In this document: one piece after another, positions 17,991-27,376 of the stretch | Layout of the letters: each line of letters opens with the position of its first letter | Position numbering within the stretch: position 1 is the stretch's first letter | Origin: Clostridium carboxidivorans P7 | Lineage (GTDB): Bacteria; Bacillota; Clostridia; Clostridiales; Clostridiaceae | Reading direction: 5' to 3' | NCBI RefSeq assembly: GCF_001038625.1 | Contig: NZ_CP011803.1 | Span: 5,642,001-5,706,000, forward strand | DNA length: 64,000 nucleotides | Made by a program: the position numbers and the translations under genes | The notes under the pieces: generated by a model | The model's database searches: none | What the model saw: the letters and a program-made list of their open reading frames with translations, nothing else | Told to the model about the DNA's origin: nothing

Positions 17991-18087
17991 TCCTTTTAAA
18001 AATTATTGATTATGAGTATAATTATGTTTGGTATGAATTTATTTTGATAAAATAGATAATAAATATAAATATACTTGGAGGAAAAAT

Positions 18088-19239
18088 ATGAATTATACAC
18101 TAATTGCTACAGCAACTTTTGGATTAGAAGCTATAGTAGCAAATGAATTAAAAGAACTTGGATATTATGATTTAAAAGTTGAAAATGGAAAAGTAACTTT
18201 TGAAGGTGATGAACGAGATATAGTAACTTGCAATATGTGGCTTAGAACTGCAGATAGAGTATTAATAAGAATGTCAGAATTTAAAGCTCAAAGCTTTGAA
18301 GAGTTATTTCAAGGTACTTTAGCAGTAGAGTGGGGAAAGCTCATGCCAAAGGATGCTTTTATGCATGTAGTTGGCAAGTCTGTGAAATCTACATTATTTA
18401 GCGTTCCAGATTGTCAATCTATAGTGAAAAAGGCAGTAGTAGAAGCTATGAAAAGGGAACACAACACAGAATGGTTTAGTGAAGATGGTGTCGAATATAA
18501 AATAGAAGTTGGAATTCTTAAAGATATAGTTACATTGACATTAGATACATCTGGTGCTGGACTTCATAAAAGAGGCTATAGGGCACTTGCAGGTGGAGCA
18601 CCTATGAAGGAAACATTAGCAGCAGCTTTAGTACTTTTAAGTAAGTGGGACCCTTCTAGAATTCTTGCAGATCCTATGTGTGGATCAGGTACTATAGCCA
18701 TTGAAGCTGCTCTTATAGGTAAAAATATAGCACCTGGATTAAATAGAAGTTTTGTTTCTGAAAACTGGGATATAATTCCTAAGAATATATGGGAAGAGAA
18801 TAGGAAATTTGCACGAAATGCTATAAACAATAATGAAGTTAAAATATTAGCTTCAGATATAGATGGCAGTGTAATTAGAATAGCTAGACAAAATGCTGAG
18901 AAAGCTGGAGTAGCGGATTTCATAGAGTTTCAAAAAATTCCAGTACAGGAGTTTAGCTCAAAAAAAAGATATGGGTTTATAATATGTAATCCCCCATATG
19001 GAGAAAGATTAGGAAATGAAAAGCAAATAGAACAGCTTTATAAGCAAATGGGTGAAGTTTTTCAAAATTTAAAGGATTGGTCTTACTTTGTAATAACTTC
19101 TCATCCCGAATTTGAAAAGCATTTTGGATTAAAAGCTAATAAAAATAGAAAGCTTTATAATGGAAGAATAAAATGCTATTATTATCAGTATTTTGGAGCA
19201 AAGCCAGAAAATCAGAAAAAGTTTAATACAACGAAATAA
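18088..19239 (+). CDS. THUMP-domain class I SAM-dependent rRNA methyltransferase, RlmL/YpsC type
   Basis: Methylates guanine in RNA, probably 23S rRNA by similarity to RlmL. The protein has 383 residues: a THUMP domain (about 45-155) and a Rossmann methyltransferase domain with DPMCGSGTIAIEAALIG near residue 195 and the catalytic IICNPPYGERLG near residue 301. The C-terminal half of Escherichia-type RlmKL is absent, as usual in Firmicutes. It is convergent with rqcH over a shared terminator. Confidence 0.92.
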   Translation: MNYTLIATATFGLEAIVANELKELGYYDLKVENGKVTFEGDERDIVTCNMWLRTADRVLIRMSEFKAQSFEELFQGTLAVEWGKLMPKDAFMHVVGKSVKSTLFSVPDCQSIVKKAVVEAMKREHNTEWFSEDGVEYKIEVGILKDIVTLTLDTSGAGLHKRGYRALAGGAPMKETLAAALVLLSKWDPSRILADPMCGSGTIAIEAALIGKNIAPGLNRSFVSENWDIIPKNIWEENRKFARNAINNNEVKILASDIDGSVIRIARQNAEKAGVADFIEFQKIPVQEFSSKKRYGFIICNPPYGERLGNEKQIEQLYKQMGEVFQNLKDWSYFVITSHPEFEKHFGLKANKNRKLYNGRIKCYYYQYFGAKPENQKKFNTTK

Positions 19240-19242
19240 GTA

Positions 19243-19273
19243 TAATGCGAAGCAAAGCTTCGCATTATTTTTA
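19243..19273. terminator. Bidirectional terminator between convergent genes
   Basis: TAATGCGAAGC and GCTTCGCATTA form a perfect stem with a 3-base loop. T runs lie on the plus side (ATTTTTAT) and A-rich sequence on the other, serving the rlmL-type gene on plus and rqcH on minus. Confidence 0.8.
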
Positions 19274-19283
19274 TCTTGTAAAT

Positions 19284-21020
19284 TTATTGCAGTTGCTGTA
19301 TAGGTGGTTTTTCAGGATCTATAAAAATAGTTTTATTAGTATAGTAGATTACCATTCCTGGCTTTGAACCATTAGGTTTATGCACATTTTTAACTTCAGT
19401 GTAATCCACAGCCACTTTTGTAGAATCTTTAGATTTGCTATAGAAAGCAGCTAATTTAGCAGCTTCTTCTAAAGTTTTATCTGGTATATTCCCAAAATTT
19501 TTTATTATTACATGTGAGCCAGGAATATTTTTAGTATGCATCCACATATCTCTTTTATCTGCAAATTTTAATGTTAGGTAATCATTTTGAAAATTATTTT
19601 TACCTACATATATTTCAATTCCATCACTAGATATAAATTTCATAGGCTTTAAAGGTTTTACTTTTTTGTTATTGTGATTTTTCTTGAATCTAAGGTATCC
19701 AGTTTCCATTAACTCTCTTTTAATTTCTTCTATACTTTCATAATCTTCTGAGTTCTTTATGTTAGTTAATACAGATTGTAGATAATCTACATCTTTTTTT
19801 GTGAGTTCTAACTGTATTTTAGAAGCTTCTTCAGTTTTTTTGAGTTTGTTATATTTTTTAAAATAGTGCTGAATATTTTGAGAAGGAGTTTTGTTCACAT
19901 CTAGCTTAATATCCACATAATCCATATTTTCATCATAATAGTTCTGAAGCTTTGCAACTTTATCTCCCTTTTTAAGACTATAAATATTAGCTGTTAAAAT
20001 TTCGCCGTATATTTTATATTTATCCCTGTTTTGGCATTCAGTAAGGGAATTTTCTAGTATATCTATTTTCTTATAACATCTTTCTAAATTTACATTTATA
20101 AGCTTTTGTAAATCGGAACTTTTGCCGTTTAGTCTATCATGTTTATCTTTAGAAAAATAAAATTCTTCTAAAAGTACTGAAGGTGAAGAATAAGTTTTTT
20201 GTGAATATTCTTTAAGTGAGAGTAGATTTTCACAGTAAAAATCCTTCACGACTCCATTTAACGAATAGGACGCAAAATAGTAATTATCTTGTTTTATATT
20301 ATCAAAAACTCTTCTAGTTAAATCATATATACTAGATAGATTTGCTTCAGAAAACTCTTTTTTTTCATTAACAAATTCATAAAAAATTTCATTAGAGAAT
20401 TGAGAACTAACTCCTGTAAATACCTTAGAAAAAAAGCTTTTTTCATATTTTACATTGTTTTTTTCTACGAAAGCTTTAAATTCATCTATAGTATAATTGA
20501 AAGGACTTAGTTTTGGAGAATTAGGAGGCAGTACATATTTAATACCAGGATATAAAAATCTTATAGTATTTATTTCTGGTGTAATATGTTTTATACTGTC
20601 CATAATAAATTGATCTCTATCACGAACTAATGTTATGTTACTGTGCCTTCCCATAATTTCTATAGCTAAAGTGTAGATACTGTTAAATCCTAATTCATCA
20701 GTACTTTCAAAGTCCAGAAAAATTACCCTATCTGTATCTAACTGTCTTATATTCACTAATCTCCCAGTGTTTATATGTTTTCTCAAAACCATGCAGAATA
20801 ATGGAGGCTGCATAGGATTTGTTTTAGATAATTGGGTAAGATGAATTTTAGGATAAACAGAACTAGCACTTATTAAAAGTTTGTAAGTTTTTCTCTGATT
20901 TTTTATAGACAAAATTATTTCATCTTTTTCAGGTTGATTTACCTTTTCAACTCTTCCATTTAATAAATATTTTTTTAACTCACCTATTACACTATGTATA
21001 AAAATACCATCCAAGGCCAT
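19284..21020 (-). CDS. rqcH: RqcH/FbpA (NFACT) ribosome quality-control protein
   Basis: Bacterial Rqc2 homologue that binds obstructed 50S subunits and recruits tRNA-Ala for alanine tailing of stalled chains; older annotations call it fibronectin-binding protein. The 578 residues start with MALDGIFIHSVIGELK and include the NFACT-N domain, a coiled-coil middle (about 290-440) and the NFACT-R domain near the C-terminus (KFISSDGIEIYVGKNNFQND and DMWMHTKNIPGSHVII). It is one of only three genes on the minus strand. The ATG follows an AGAGGATG site on that strand. Confidence 0.93.
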   Translation of the reverse strand: MALDGIFIHSVIGELKKYLLNGRVEKVNQPEKDEIILSIKNQRKTYKLLISASSVYPKIHLTQLSKTNPMQPPLFCMVLRKHINTGRLVNIRQLDTDRVIFLDFESTDELGFNSIYTLAIEIMGRHSNITLVRDRDQFIMDSIKHITPEINTIRFLYPGIKYVLPPNSPKLSPFNYTIDEFKAFVEKNNVKYEKSFFSKVFTGVSSQFSNEIFYEFVNEKKEFSEANLSSIYDLTRRVFDNIKQDNYYFASYSLNGVVKDFYCENLLSLKEYSQKTYSSPSVLLEEFYFSKDKHDRLNGKSSDLQKLINVNLERCYKKIDILENSLTECQNRDKYKIYGEILTANIYSLKKGDKVAKLQNYYDENMDYVDIKLDVNKTPSQNIQHYFKKYNKLKKTEEASKIQLELTKKDVDYLQSVLTNIKNSEDYESIEEIKRELMETGYLRFKKNHNNKKVKPLKPMKFISSDGIEIYVGKNNFQNDYLTLKFADKRDMWMHTKNIPGSHVIIKNFGNIPDKTLEEAAKLAAFYSKSKDSTKVAVDYTEVKNVHKPNGSKPGMVIYYTNKTIFIDPEKPPIQQLQ

Positions 21021-21278
21021 ATATTATCATCCTCTCTGCAAGCTAAATTAGTTAATTGATATATACTCATATATATCTATAGTATTATATCATTTTGAAA
21101 TTTTAAAATAAAGGTTGTGTATGCTTGGTAAATGATACAAAATGTTAATAAAACAACTTCTTAATAAATTATTGCTAAATTTAGTTTCTAGTAGTAAACT
21201 TATTTTGAAGTTTATTCATTTATTAAGAATATATTAAAATCACAAGTTATTTTATGATAAGAAGGGTGGATAATTATA

Positions 21279-22100
21279 GTGAAATTTACGAAAATGCAAG
21301 GAACGGGAAATGATTTTATAGTAATAGATGATAGAAAAAATAGTTTTTTAGGTAAAGAAGGAGAATTAGCTAAAAAACTTTGTGATAGAAAGTTTGCCAT
21401 AGGTGCAGATGGAATATTATTAGTGAGAAACAGTGATGTTGCACAAATAAAAATGATTATAATGAATGCAGATGGTTCTTATGCTTCCATGTGTGGAAAT
21501 GGTATAAGATGTTTTGCTAAATATGTGTGGGATGAAGATATAGTAAAGGGAGAATCTATAACTATAGAAACAGGTGATGGTGTAAAAGAAGCTATTTTGC
21601 ACTTAGAAAACCATAGTATAAAGGAAGTAACTATTAATATGGGTACACCTTCTTTTGAAGTGGAAAAAATACCTGCAAGGTTTAATGAAGAAGTTATAAA
21701 TAAGAGAATAAAAGTAGAAAAGAAAGAGTATAATATAACAAGCATGCTCATGGGAGTTCCTCATACAATTATATTTGGAAAACTTGAAGATTATAATGTA
21801 GAGGAAGGAAAGGCTATAGAAAAATCTGAGTTCTTTCCAGATGGTACAAATGTTAATTTTTGTGAAGTAGTAAGCAGCAATAAAGTTAAAGTGAAAACCT
21901 GGGAAAGAGGAGCAGGTCCTACTTTAGCTTGTGGCACAGGAAGCTGTGCTTCTGTTATAGCTGCCAACAAATTATCGCTTACTGATGGAAGTGTAGAAGT
22001 TCAAGTACCAGGTGGAAAGCTCTTCATAGAAATAAAGAAAAATGGAATTTTTATGACGGGTCCTGCAGTAGTTTCTTTTAAAGGGGAATATGAATTGTAA
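21279..22100 (+). CDS. dapF: Diaminopimelate epimerase
   Basis: Converts LL- to meso-diaminopimelate for lysine and peptidoglycan synthesis, consistent with the meso-DAP type MurE in this window. The 273-residue protein has MQGTGNDFIVID at the start and the two catalytic cysteine motifs ASMCGNGIRC near residue 73 and LACGTGSCAS near residue 220. The start is GTG behind a GAAGGGTGG site. The next gene begins directly after its stop. Confidence 0.96.
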   Translation: MKFTKMQGTGNDFIVIDDRKNSFLGKEGELAKKLCDRKFAIGADGILLVRNSDVAQIKMIIMNADGSYASMCGNGIRCFAKYVWDEDIVKGESITIETGDGVKEAILHLENHSIKEVTINMGTPSFEVEKIPARFNEEVINKRIKVEKKEYNITSMLMGVPHTIIFGKLEDYNVEEGKAIEKSEFFPDGTNVNFCEVVSSNKVKVKTWERGAGPTLACGTGSCASVIAANKLSLTDGSVEVQVPGGKLFIEIKKNGIFMTGPAVVSFKGEYEL

Positions 22101-23180
22101 ATGAAATCTTTTTTAAAATCTGTAATTTTAATTATTACATTTTTAATAAGCTTAACTTTTGTTTCATGTGGCATAAAAAAAGAGCAAAAGGTGGAAGAAA
22201 ATAATGTACCCAACTATTCAGAAGTTACTGTATTGGAAAATAGTAATGGTAACTTTAATGCTTTCAAAATAGATGATAAAGCTCTGGCAAGTGTTGGGAG
22301 CACTACAGGTAATGTTATCGACATGGCTTATAATGTTAAAAATTCAGTTTATGTACACTCTATAAGTGTGCCAAATGGTGAAAATTCCAGTAAAAACATT
22401 ATAGATATAAATTCATTAGGAAAAAAACTTCAGTTGAAAGATTTTTATTCTGCACTGGATTTAAAACTAAACAATAATGGAAATAAGCTGGCTTTTAGGT
22501 CGTTTAAAAGCAATTCGCTAAGTAGTGCAGAGGGAATGAAAGTATATGATATAAAAAATAATAAATATTTAAAATTAAAATCAAAAGTTTTGGTTTCAGG
22601 TAAACTTTATGAATGGATAGATGAAAATAAAATAATCTATTATGGAAGTGTAGAGGGAGAAAAAAATTCACAAAAGATATATATGTATGATTTTAATAAG
22701 GATAAAGAGGAAGTTTATTTAGATGATATAAGTGGAAATTGTGTATATTTTGCTCCTATGAAAAATGGTATTTTAATTTTAAGCAGCAAGGCAGATAGTG
22801 AGCAGTTGTATTATTATGATATAGAAAGTAAAACTGCTAAAAGTATAGCTGCTAATTTAACAGAAATATATAAAACTGTTACAAATTATAAGAATGAAGA
22901 AATCTTTATTTTAGGGACTGAAGGCGGTCAAACAAATGCGTTATATGTGTTTTCTTATAAAGATTTAAGTCTAAAAAGACTTACTTATGATTTTCCTAAA
23001 AATTTGGATGTGTCAGCTGGCTTAGCAATAGACAGTAATGATAATATATACTTTTGTGGTATGGAAAATTTAGAACAAAGCATCAAAAAAGATGTCTATA
23101 TGTATAGTGAAAAAGAAAATTCTGTGAATTTAATATCTGCAGAACAAGGTAATTATAGCGTTTATGGTAGTGTAAAATAA
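22101..23180 (+). CDS. Lipoprotein with predicted beta-propeller-like repeats
   Basis: The 359-residue protein starts with a lipoprotein signal peptide ending in TFVSC (cysteine about residue 23). The rest is beta-rich, with repeated YxYDxxxK-type strands and segments such as KVYDIKNNKYLKLKS, KIYMYDFNKDKEEVY and YYYDIESKTAKSI, which suggest a six- or seven-bladed propeller of the TolB/WD40-like type. No catalytic motif is visible. The ATG follows the dapF stop with no gap. The function is unknown. Confidence 0.75.
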   Translation: MKSFLKSVILIITFLISLTFVSCGIKKEQKVEENNVPNYSEVTVLENSNGNFNAFKIDDKALASVGSTTGNVIDMAYNVKNSVYVHSISVPNGENSSKNIIDINSLGKKLQLKDFYSALDLKLNNNGNKLAFRSFKSNSLSSAEGMKVYDIKNNKYLKLKSKVLVSGKLYEWIDENKIIYYGSVEGEKNSQKIYMYDFNKDKEEVYLDDISGNCVYFAPMKNGILILSSKADSEQLYYYDIESKTAKSIAANLTEIYKTVTNYKNEEIFILGTEGGQTNALYVFSYKDLSLKRLTYDFPKNLDVSAGLAIDSNDNIYFCGMENLEQSIKKDVYMYSEKENSVNLISAEQGNYSVYGSVK

Positions 23181-23183
23181 AGT

Positions 23184-23217
23184 AAGAGGCATATGATTTA
23201 ATCATATGCCTCTTTTG
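23184..23217 (+). terminator. Terminator after the lipoprotein gene
   Basis: A perfect 14-bp stem (AAGAGGCATATGAT / ATCATATGCCTCTT) with a 3-base loop is followed by TTGTGTTT. It separates dapF and the lipoprotein gene from the pilus operon. Confidence 0.85.
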
Positions 23218-23290
23218 TGTTTAAAAATAACTTACCTGGTTATAATTTCAAGTAACAATATGATAAATGGAGGCTTAAAATAATTTAATT

Positions 23291-24796
23291 ATGAGTAATG
23301 AAGAGTTAGAATATATTGATTTAGAAAGTATAAACATTCAAGATGAAATGGTAAAGAAAATACCAGAAAATATTGCTAGAGAAAATTGTTTAATAGCTGT
23401 TAAAGAACAGGAGCAATGTCTGTATATTGTAATTAATAAAGATCCAGATATTTTATTAAAAGATGAGCTGAAATTTATAAGTAATAGGGACGTAAAATTT
23501 TTTTATGGAGATAAAAATAAAATAGTAGATGCAATAAATACTTATTACTGTAAGTGCAGTGTAGAGAAGGCTATAAAGACTATTAAGATAGAAAAAAAGT
23601 TTCACGACGTAAAAAACGGATATGAATTTACAAATGATGAAAGTTTACAGGAAGCACCAGTAGTTAAAATTATTAATTCTATAATAAATATGGCTATATC
23701 TGAAAAAGCTAGTGACATTCATTTAGAACCATTTCAAAGCGATGTTTTAGTAAGATTCAGAATAGATGGTATTATAAGCTGCTTTACAAGAATACCCAAG
23801 GATATATATCCACTTGTGTGTACAAGATTTAAAATAATGGCTTCTATGGATATTTCAGAAAAGAGGGTACCTCAGGATGGCAAAATTAAGTATGTTTATG
23901 AAAATAAAAATTATGATTTTAGAATTTCAACACTTCCCACTATATTAGGAGAAAAAATAGTTATAAGAATATTGTATAAATCTGAGGATATAAAGGTTTT
24001 AGATTCCTTAGGATTTTTAAAAAATGATGTTGAAGCTATAAAAAACATGCTGAAAAATTCCCACGGGATAATTTTAATAACTGGACCAACAGGTAGTGGA
24101 AAATCCACTACATTATATTCTATGCTTGATACTTTAAATAAAGAGGAAAAAAATATTACAAGTATAGAAGATCCTGTAGAGTGTATTATGGATAATATAA
24201 ATCAAGTTAAAGTAAATAATAAGGTAGGCCTTAGCTTTGCACAAGGTCTTAAAAGTATACTTAGACAGGATCCAGATGTGATAATGGTTGGAGAAATAAG
24301 AGATGAAGAAACAGCACATATAGCTATAAGAGCAGCAATAACAGGCCACTTAGTTTTAAGTACTTTACATACTAATAGTGCTGTTGAATCGGTACTTAGA
24401 CTTTTAGAAATGGGAATCCCCTCATATTTTATAGAGGATGCTTTAATTGGAGTTATATCACAAAGGTTGGTAAGAAAGATTTGTCCATACTGTCGAAAGT
24501 CTTACTATGCATCAGAAGCTGAAAAAAAGTATTTAAATTTAAATTCTGATGATAAATTATATCGTGGAACAGGATGTTATAAGTGCAGAGGTACTGGTTA
24601 TAAAGGTAGAACAGTGGTATATGAAATAGTAGACTTTAAAGTATTAAAAGATATTAATGTTATAAATAAGAAATATATTGAACATATTGATAACTATAAT
24701 TTAAATAAATATATAACATCAATAAAGGATAATTGCATAGAGCTTATAAAAAGTGGAATAACAACCTATGATGAGCTTATGAGAAAAAATCTTTAA
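23291..24796 (+). CDS. Type IV pilus / type II secretion assembly ATPase (PilB/GspE family)
   Basis: Hexameric cytoplasmic motor that drives (pseudo)pilin polymerisation. The 501-residue protein has a short N-terminal domain and the DIHLEPFQSDVLVRFRIDG segment, a Walker A GPTGSGKST near residue 264, Asp-box DPDVIMVGEIRD, His-box and a tetracysteine zinc motif CPYC...CYKC near residues 397-431. The nearest good ribosome binding site (GGAGG at 23270-23274) is about 16 bases from the ATG, which is unusually far. It heads the pilus operon. Confidence 0.92.
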   Translation: MSNEELEYIDLESINIQDEMVKKIPENIARENCLIAVKEQEQCLYIVINKDPDILLKDELKFISNRDVKFFYGDKNKIVDAINTYYCKCSVEKAIKTIKIEKKFHDVKNGYEFTNDESLQEAPVVKIINSIINMAISEKASDIHLEPFQSDVLVRFRIDGIISCFTRIPKDIYPLVCTRFKIMASMDISEKRVPQDGKIKYVYENKNYDFRISTLPTILGEKIVIRILYKSEDIKVLDSLGFLKNDVEAIKNMLKNSHGIILITGPTGSGKSTTLYSMLDTLNKEEKNITSIEDPVECIMDNINQVKVNNKVGLSFAQGLKSILRQDPDVIMVGEIRDEETAHIAIRAAITGHLVLSTLHTNSAVESVLRLLEMGIPSYFIEDALIGVISQRLVRKICPYCRKSYYASEAEKKYLNLNSDDKLYRGTGCYKCRGTGYKGRTVVYEIVDFKVLKDINVINKKYIEHIDNYNLNKYITSIKDNCIELIKSGITTYDELMRKNL

Positions 24797-24801
24797 AAGG
24801 C

Positions 24802-24824
24802 AAAGGGGGAGGATATTATATTTA
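24802..24824 (+). promoter_or_regulatory. Ribosome binding site pointing to a non-standard start codon
   Basis: AAAGGGGGAGG at 24802-24812 is a very strong site, yet no in-frame ATG, GTG or TTG follows until 24905. The in-frame codons at a plausible distance are ATT (24815), ATA (24818) and ATT (24824). Confidence 0.65.
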
Positions 24825-26014
24825 TTAATTATAGAGCTATAAATATAAATGGAGATAAAATTAAAGGAAAATATAAAACTGAAAGTGTAGAAGATTTAAG
24901 TAATATGCTTAGAGAAAAGGGGTACTTTTTATTAAAATATAGAATTAATAAAAAGCTGTTAAATAAAGTATTTATTCAAAGGGTAAATTTACAAGATATA
25001 AGTATATTGTGCAATAATTTAAGTCAAATGATAGCATCAGGGCTTTCAGTATCAGAAATTTTTAATATAGTTTGTACTCAAAATAGAAAGTTAGTAATAA
25101 CTGAAAGTATGTATCAGATACAGAAAAATATTGAAAGAGGAGAAACACTATATGAAAGTATAAAAAAGTTTTCTCATATATATCCTTTATTCATGATAGA
25201 AATGATTAAAGTGGGTGAGGAATCAGGAAAACTAGAAATAGTATTTAAATATTTATCAGAATATTATGATAAAAGGTATAAAATATTTAATAAAATAAAA
25301 TCTGCAATATCATATCCAATAATGGTTTTAATTACATCTATAGCAGTAATTATATTTTTAATGATGAAAATAGTACCGGAATTTGCAGGCATTCTTTCTA
25401 GTGCAGGAGGAAGTATTCCAATTTTAACATCTACAATTTTATGGATTTTTGCTTTTTTAAAGGATAAATTTTTTATTATAAATTTAATATTAATTACAGC
25501 TGTCTTTATTTTTTATAAATTTAGTAGAACTTATAAGGGAAAAGAGTATTTTGATAATTTGAAGCTAAGATTACCAGTCATAGGTGGTATTTACAGCAAA
25601 TTTTTGCTTCATGAGTTTAGTAAATCTCTGGCCATACTTATCTCTTCTGGTATTCCAATAATAAAATCCTTAAATATATGTTTAAGTACAGTACAAAATA
25701 AAGTTTTAGAAAATAAGATAATTAATTGCACTGAAGATATAAAGAAAGGGGAGAGTATGTATTTTTCTTTCAAAAAACAAGGCATAGGAGATCCCACTTT
25801 CCTAAATTTATTAAATATTGGTGAAGAATGTGGCGACATAGAAGGTATTTTATTTAAAATATCAAATATTTTTGAATGCGAAGTTGAAGATAGCTTAAAG
25901 AAAATAGTAAATTTTATAGAGCCTGTAACAATATTGATTTTAGCTGCTTTTATAGGAGTTTTTGTAGTAGGTGCTCTTCTTCCAATATTTAATATTATGG
26001 ATTCAATAGGTTAA
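24818..26014 (+). CDS. Type IV pilus / type II secretion platform protein (PilC/GspF family), non-ATG start
   Basis: Inner-membrane platform protein working with the upstream ATPase. It carries two T2SSF domains with three main membrane segments; GESGKLEIVFKYLSEYYD in the first and GEECGDIEGILFKIS in the second are the family repeats. The frame stays open upstream of the first ATG (24905), and codons 24824-24904 encode a typical PilC N-terminus (YRAININGDKIKGKY, then VEDLSNMLREKG). Initiation therefore probably uses ATA or ATT next to the ribosome binding site; the exact codon is uncertain. It lies in the same frame as the upstream ATPase gene, separated by one TAA. Confidence 0.85.
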   Translation: MFINYRAININGDKIKGKYKTESVEDLSNMLREKGYFLLKYRINKKLLNKVFIQRVNLQDISILCNNLSQMIASGLSVSEIFNIVCTQNRKLVITESMYQIQKNIERGETLYESIKKFSHIYPLFMIEMIKVGEESGKLEIVFKYLSEYYDKRYKIFNKIKSAISYPIMVLITSIAVIIFLMMKIVPEFAGILSSAGGSIPILTSTILWIFAFLKDKFFIINLILITAVFIFYKFSRTYKGKEYFDNLKLRLPVIGGIYSKFLLHEFSKSLAILISSGIPIIKSLNICLSTVQNKVLENKIINCTEDIKKGESMYFSFKKQGIGDPTFLNLLNIGEECGDIEGILFKISNIFECEVEDSLKKIVNFIEPVTILILAAFIGVFVVGALLPIFNIMDSIG

Positions 26015-26041
26015 AACAGAAAGATTTTGGAGGGATAAAAC

Positions 26042-26434
26042 ATGAAGAATTTTCACAAATGTAAGGGTTTTACATTAATAGAACTTATGTTGGTTATAAC
26101 AATAATTTTAATATTAATGGGTTTTTTAGTACCTAAGGTTTCAGCATATCAAGAAAAGGCTAGAAATGCTAAGGCTATAAATACTGCAAAACAAATAGAA
26201 ACTGCAGCCATGGCTAGCTATGGTAATAATGATAGTAAGTTTAGTAAAGAGGATGTAATAAAAACTGTACAAGAACTTACTTCAGCAGAAAATGTTGATG
26301 CGGGTACTGTAACTGATGAAAGTGCTAATATTACCTATAAAAGTGATGGTAAGAATTGTTCTGTAGAAATAAATGCAAGCGAAAATACATATATAGTGAA
26401 ATGTGGAGATAAGCAAGTGTTTCCTAAAAATTAG
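26042..26434 (+). CDS. Type IV major (pseudo)pilin, GspG-like
   Basis: The 130-residue protein has a short basic leader (MKNFHKCKG) cut before FTLIELMLV, the classical prepilin peptidase site with glutamate at +5. A hydrophobic helix (about 10-32) and a small globular domain with two cysteines follow. It has its own strong GGAGG site and is the first and most complete pilin of the operon, so it is the probable major subunit. Confidence 0.88.
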   Translation: MKNFHKCKGFTLIELMLVITIILILMGFLVPKVSAYQEKARNAKAINTAKQIETAAMASYGNNDSKFSKEDVIKTVQELTSAENVDAGTVTDESANITYKSDGKNCSVEINASENTYIVKCGDKQVFPKN

Positions 26435-26481
26435 TTCGAAGATATAAAGTTAAAATTTTAAAATATTAACAATAAATTTAA

Positions 26482-26970
26482 ATGAAGGCTTGTAAAATTA
26501 TGATTAAAAATAAATGGAAATCAAAAGGATTTACACTGATAGAATTAATGTTGGTTCTTACAATAATTTCAATATTGCTAAGTTACAGTTTTATAAATTT
26601 AACAGGTGTAAACACATTGCAAAATGATATTGAAGCTGAGACTTTCGGAAATGTAATGGTGAATTTCATCAATAATTCAAGAGAATATTGTAGAGACAAT
26701 AATATTAGAGGATATATATATTTGGATGAAGATAGACGTGAATTAACTTTAAATTGTGGCTTGGAAGAGATTCATAAAATGCAATTACCTGATAAATTTA
26801 TTTTAGCTATAGGGAAAAAAGGCAGGAAAATGGAAATAAGTGATAAAGGTAAGATTATAGACTCTTGCACTATTAGGTTTAAAGATAGGAGGAATAATCA
26901 CCGCATAACTGTGTGTGTGGGAACTACTTATGTTGATTTTAAAGAAGAAAAAGGGATTTACTCTCATTGA
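26482..26970 (+). CDS. Prepilin-type protein, GspH-like minor pseudopilin
   Basis: The protein has 162 residues, or 156 if translation begins at the ATG at 26500. It has KSKGFTLIELMLVLTIIS, the prepilin cleavage and assembly helix, then a globular domain with two cysteines and no recognised motif. Neither possible start has a strong ribosome binding site. Its 3' end overlaps the next pilin gene. Confidence 0.8.
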   Translation: MKACKIMIKNKWKSKGFTLIELMLVLTIISILLSYSFINLTGVNTLQNDIEAETFGNVMVNFINNSREYCRDNNIRGYIYLDEDRRELTLNCGLEEIHKMQLPDKFILAIGKKGRKMEISDKGKIIDSCTIRFKDRRNNHRITVCVGTTYVDFKEEKGIYSH

Positions 26971-27376
26971 AGTATTATGTGCTATTACCTTATTTTCAAC
27001 TTTATTTATTACATGCTTAAGAACAGAATTAAATGCTTTAACTTTGGAAAAGTATAATCAAAGTATGAAGAAATACTTGGTGTGTATGGAGTATATAAAA
27101 AATAACATGATCTACAATTTTAATTATAATGATATACAGAATTTAAAAGATCAAGGAAGATATTATTGCTCAATAAATACAGAGGAATTGGATAATATTA
27201 AAGGAGAAAATTTGAGTAAATTGTTTACAAAAAGTAAACCAGGAAATAAGCCTTATATGGTGATGAGCATAGATGGAGAGAAGGTTTATAAAGTTAATTT
27301 AAAATTGTATGTTCAAATTCTTAATAAAGAAAGGATTATGGAGTGTGAATTCTATAAAGGAAAATATAAAAAATAA
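26930..27376 (+). CDS. Prepilin-type protein, GspI-like minor pseudopilin
   Basis: The protein is about 148 residues, with KKKKGFTLIEVLCAITLFS as leader, cleavage site and assembly helix (GFTLIEV with glutamate +5). The ATG at 26930 lies inside the previous gene (41-base overlap), so translational coupling is likely; an in-frame GTG at 26915 is an alternative. The remainder has no motif I recognise. Confidence 0.78.
   Translation: MLILKKKKGFTLIEVLCAITLFSTLFITCLRTELNALTLEKYNQSMKKYLVCMEYIKNNMIYNFNYNDIQNLKDQGRYYCSINTEELDNIKGENLSKLFTKSKPGNKPYMVMSIDGEKVYKVNLKLYVQILNKERIMECEFYKGKYKK

Noticed and set aside
21060..21278. Riboswitch-like structure in the rqcH-dapF divergent gap
   Set aside because: Only short AT-rich hairpins (such as AGTTT/AAACT) are present and no lysine-riboswitch core is visible.
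27338..27376. Frameshift within the pilin cluster, given the heavy overlaps
   Set aside because: Each frame carries its own complete prepilin leader and helix, so the overlaps look like compact separate genes.
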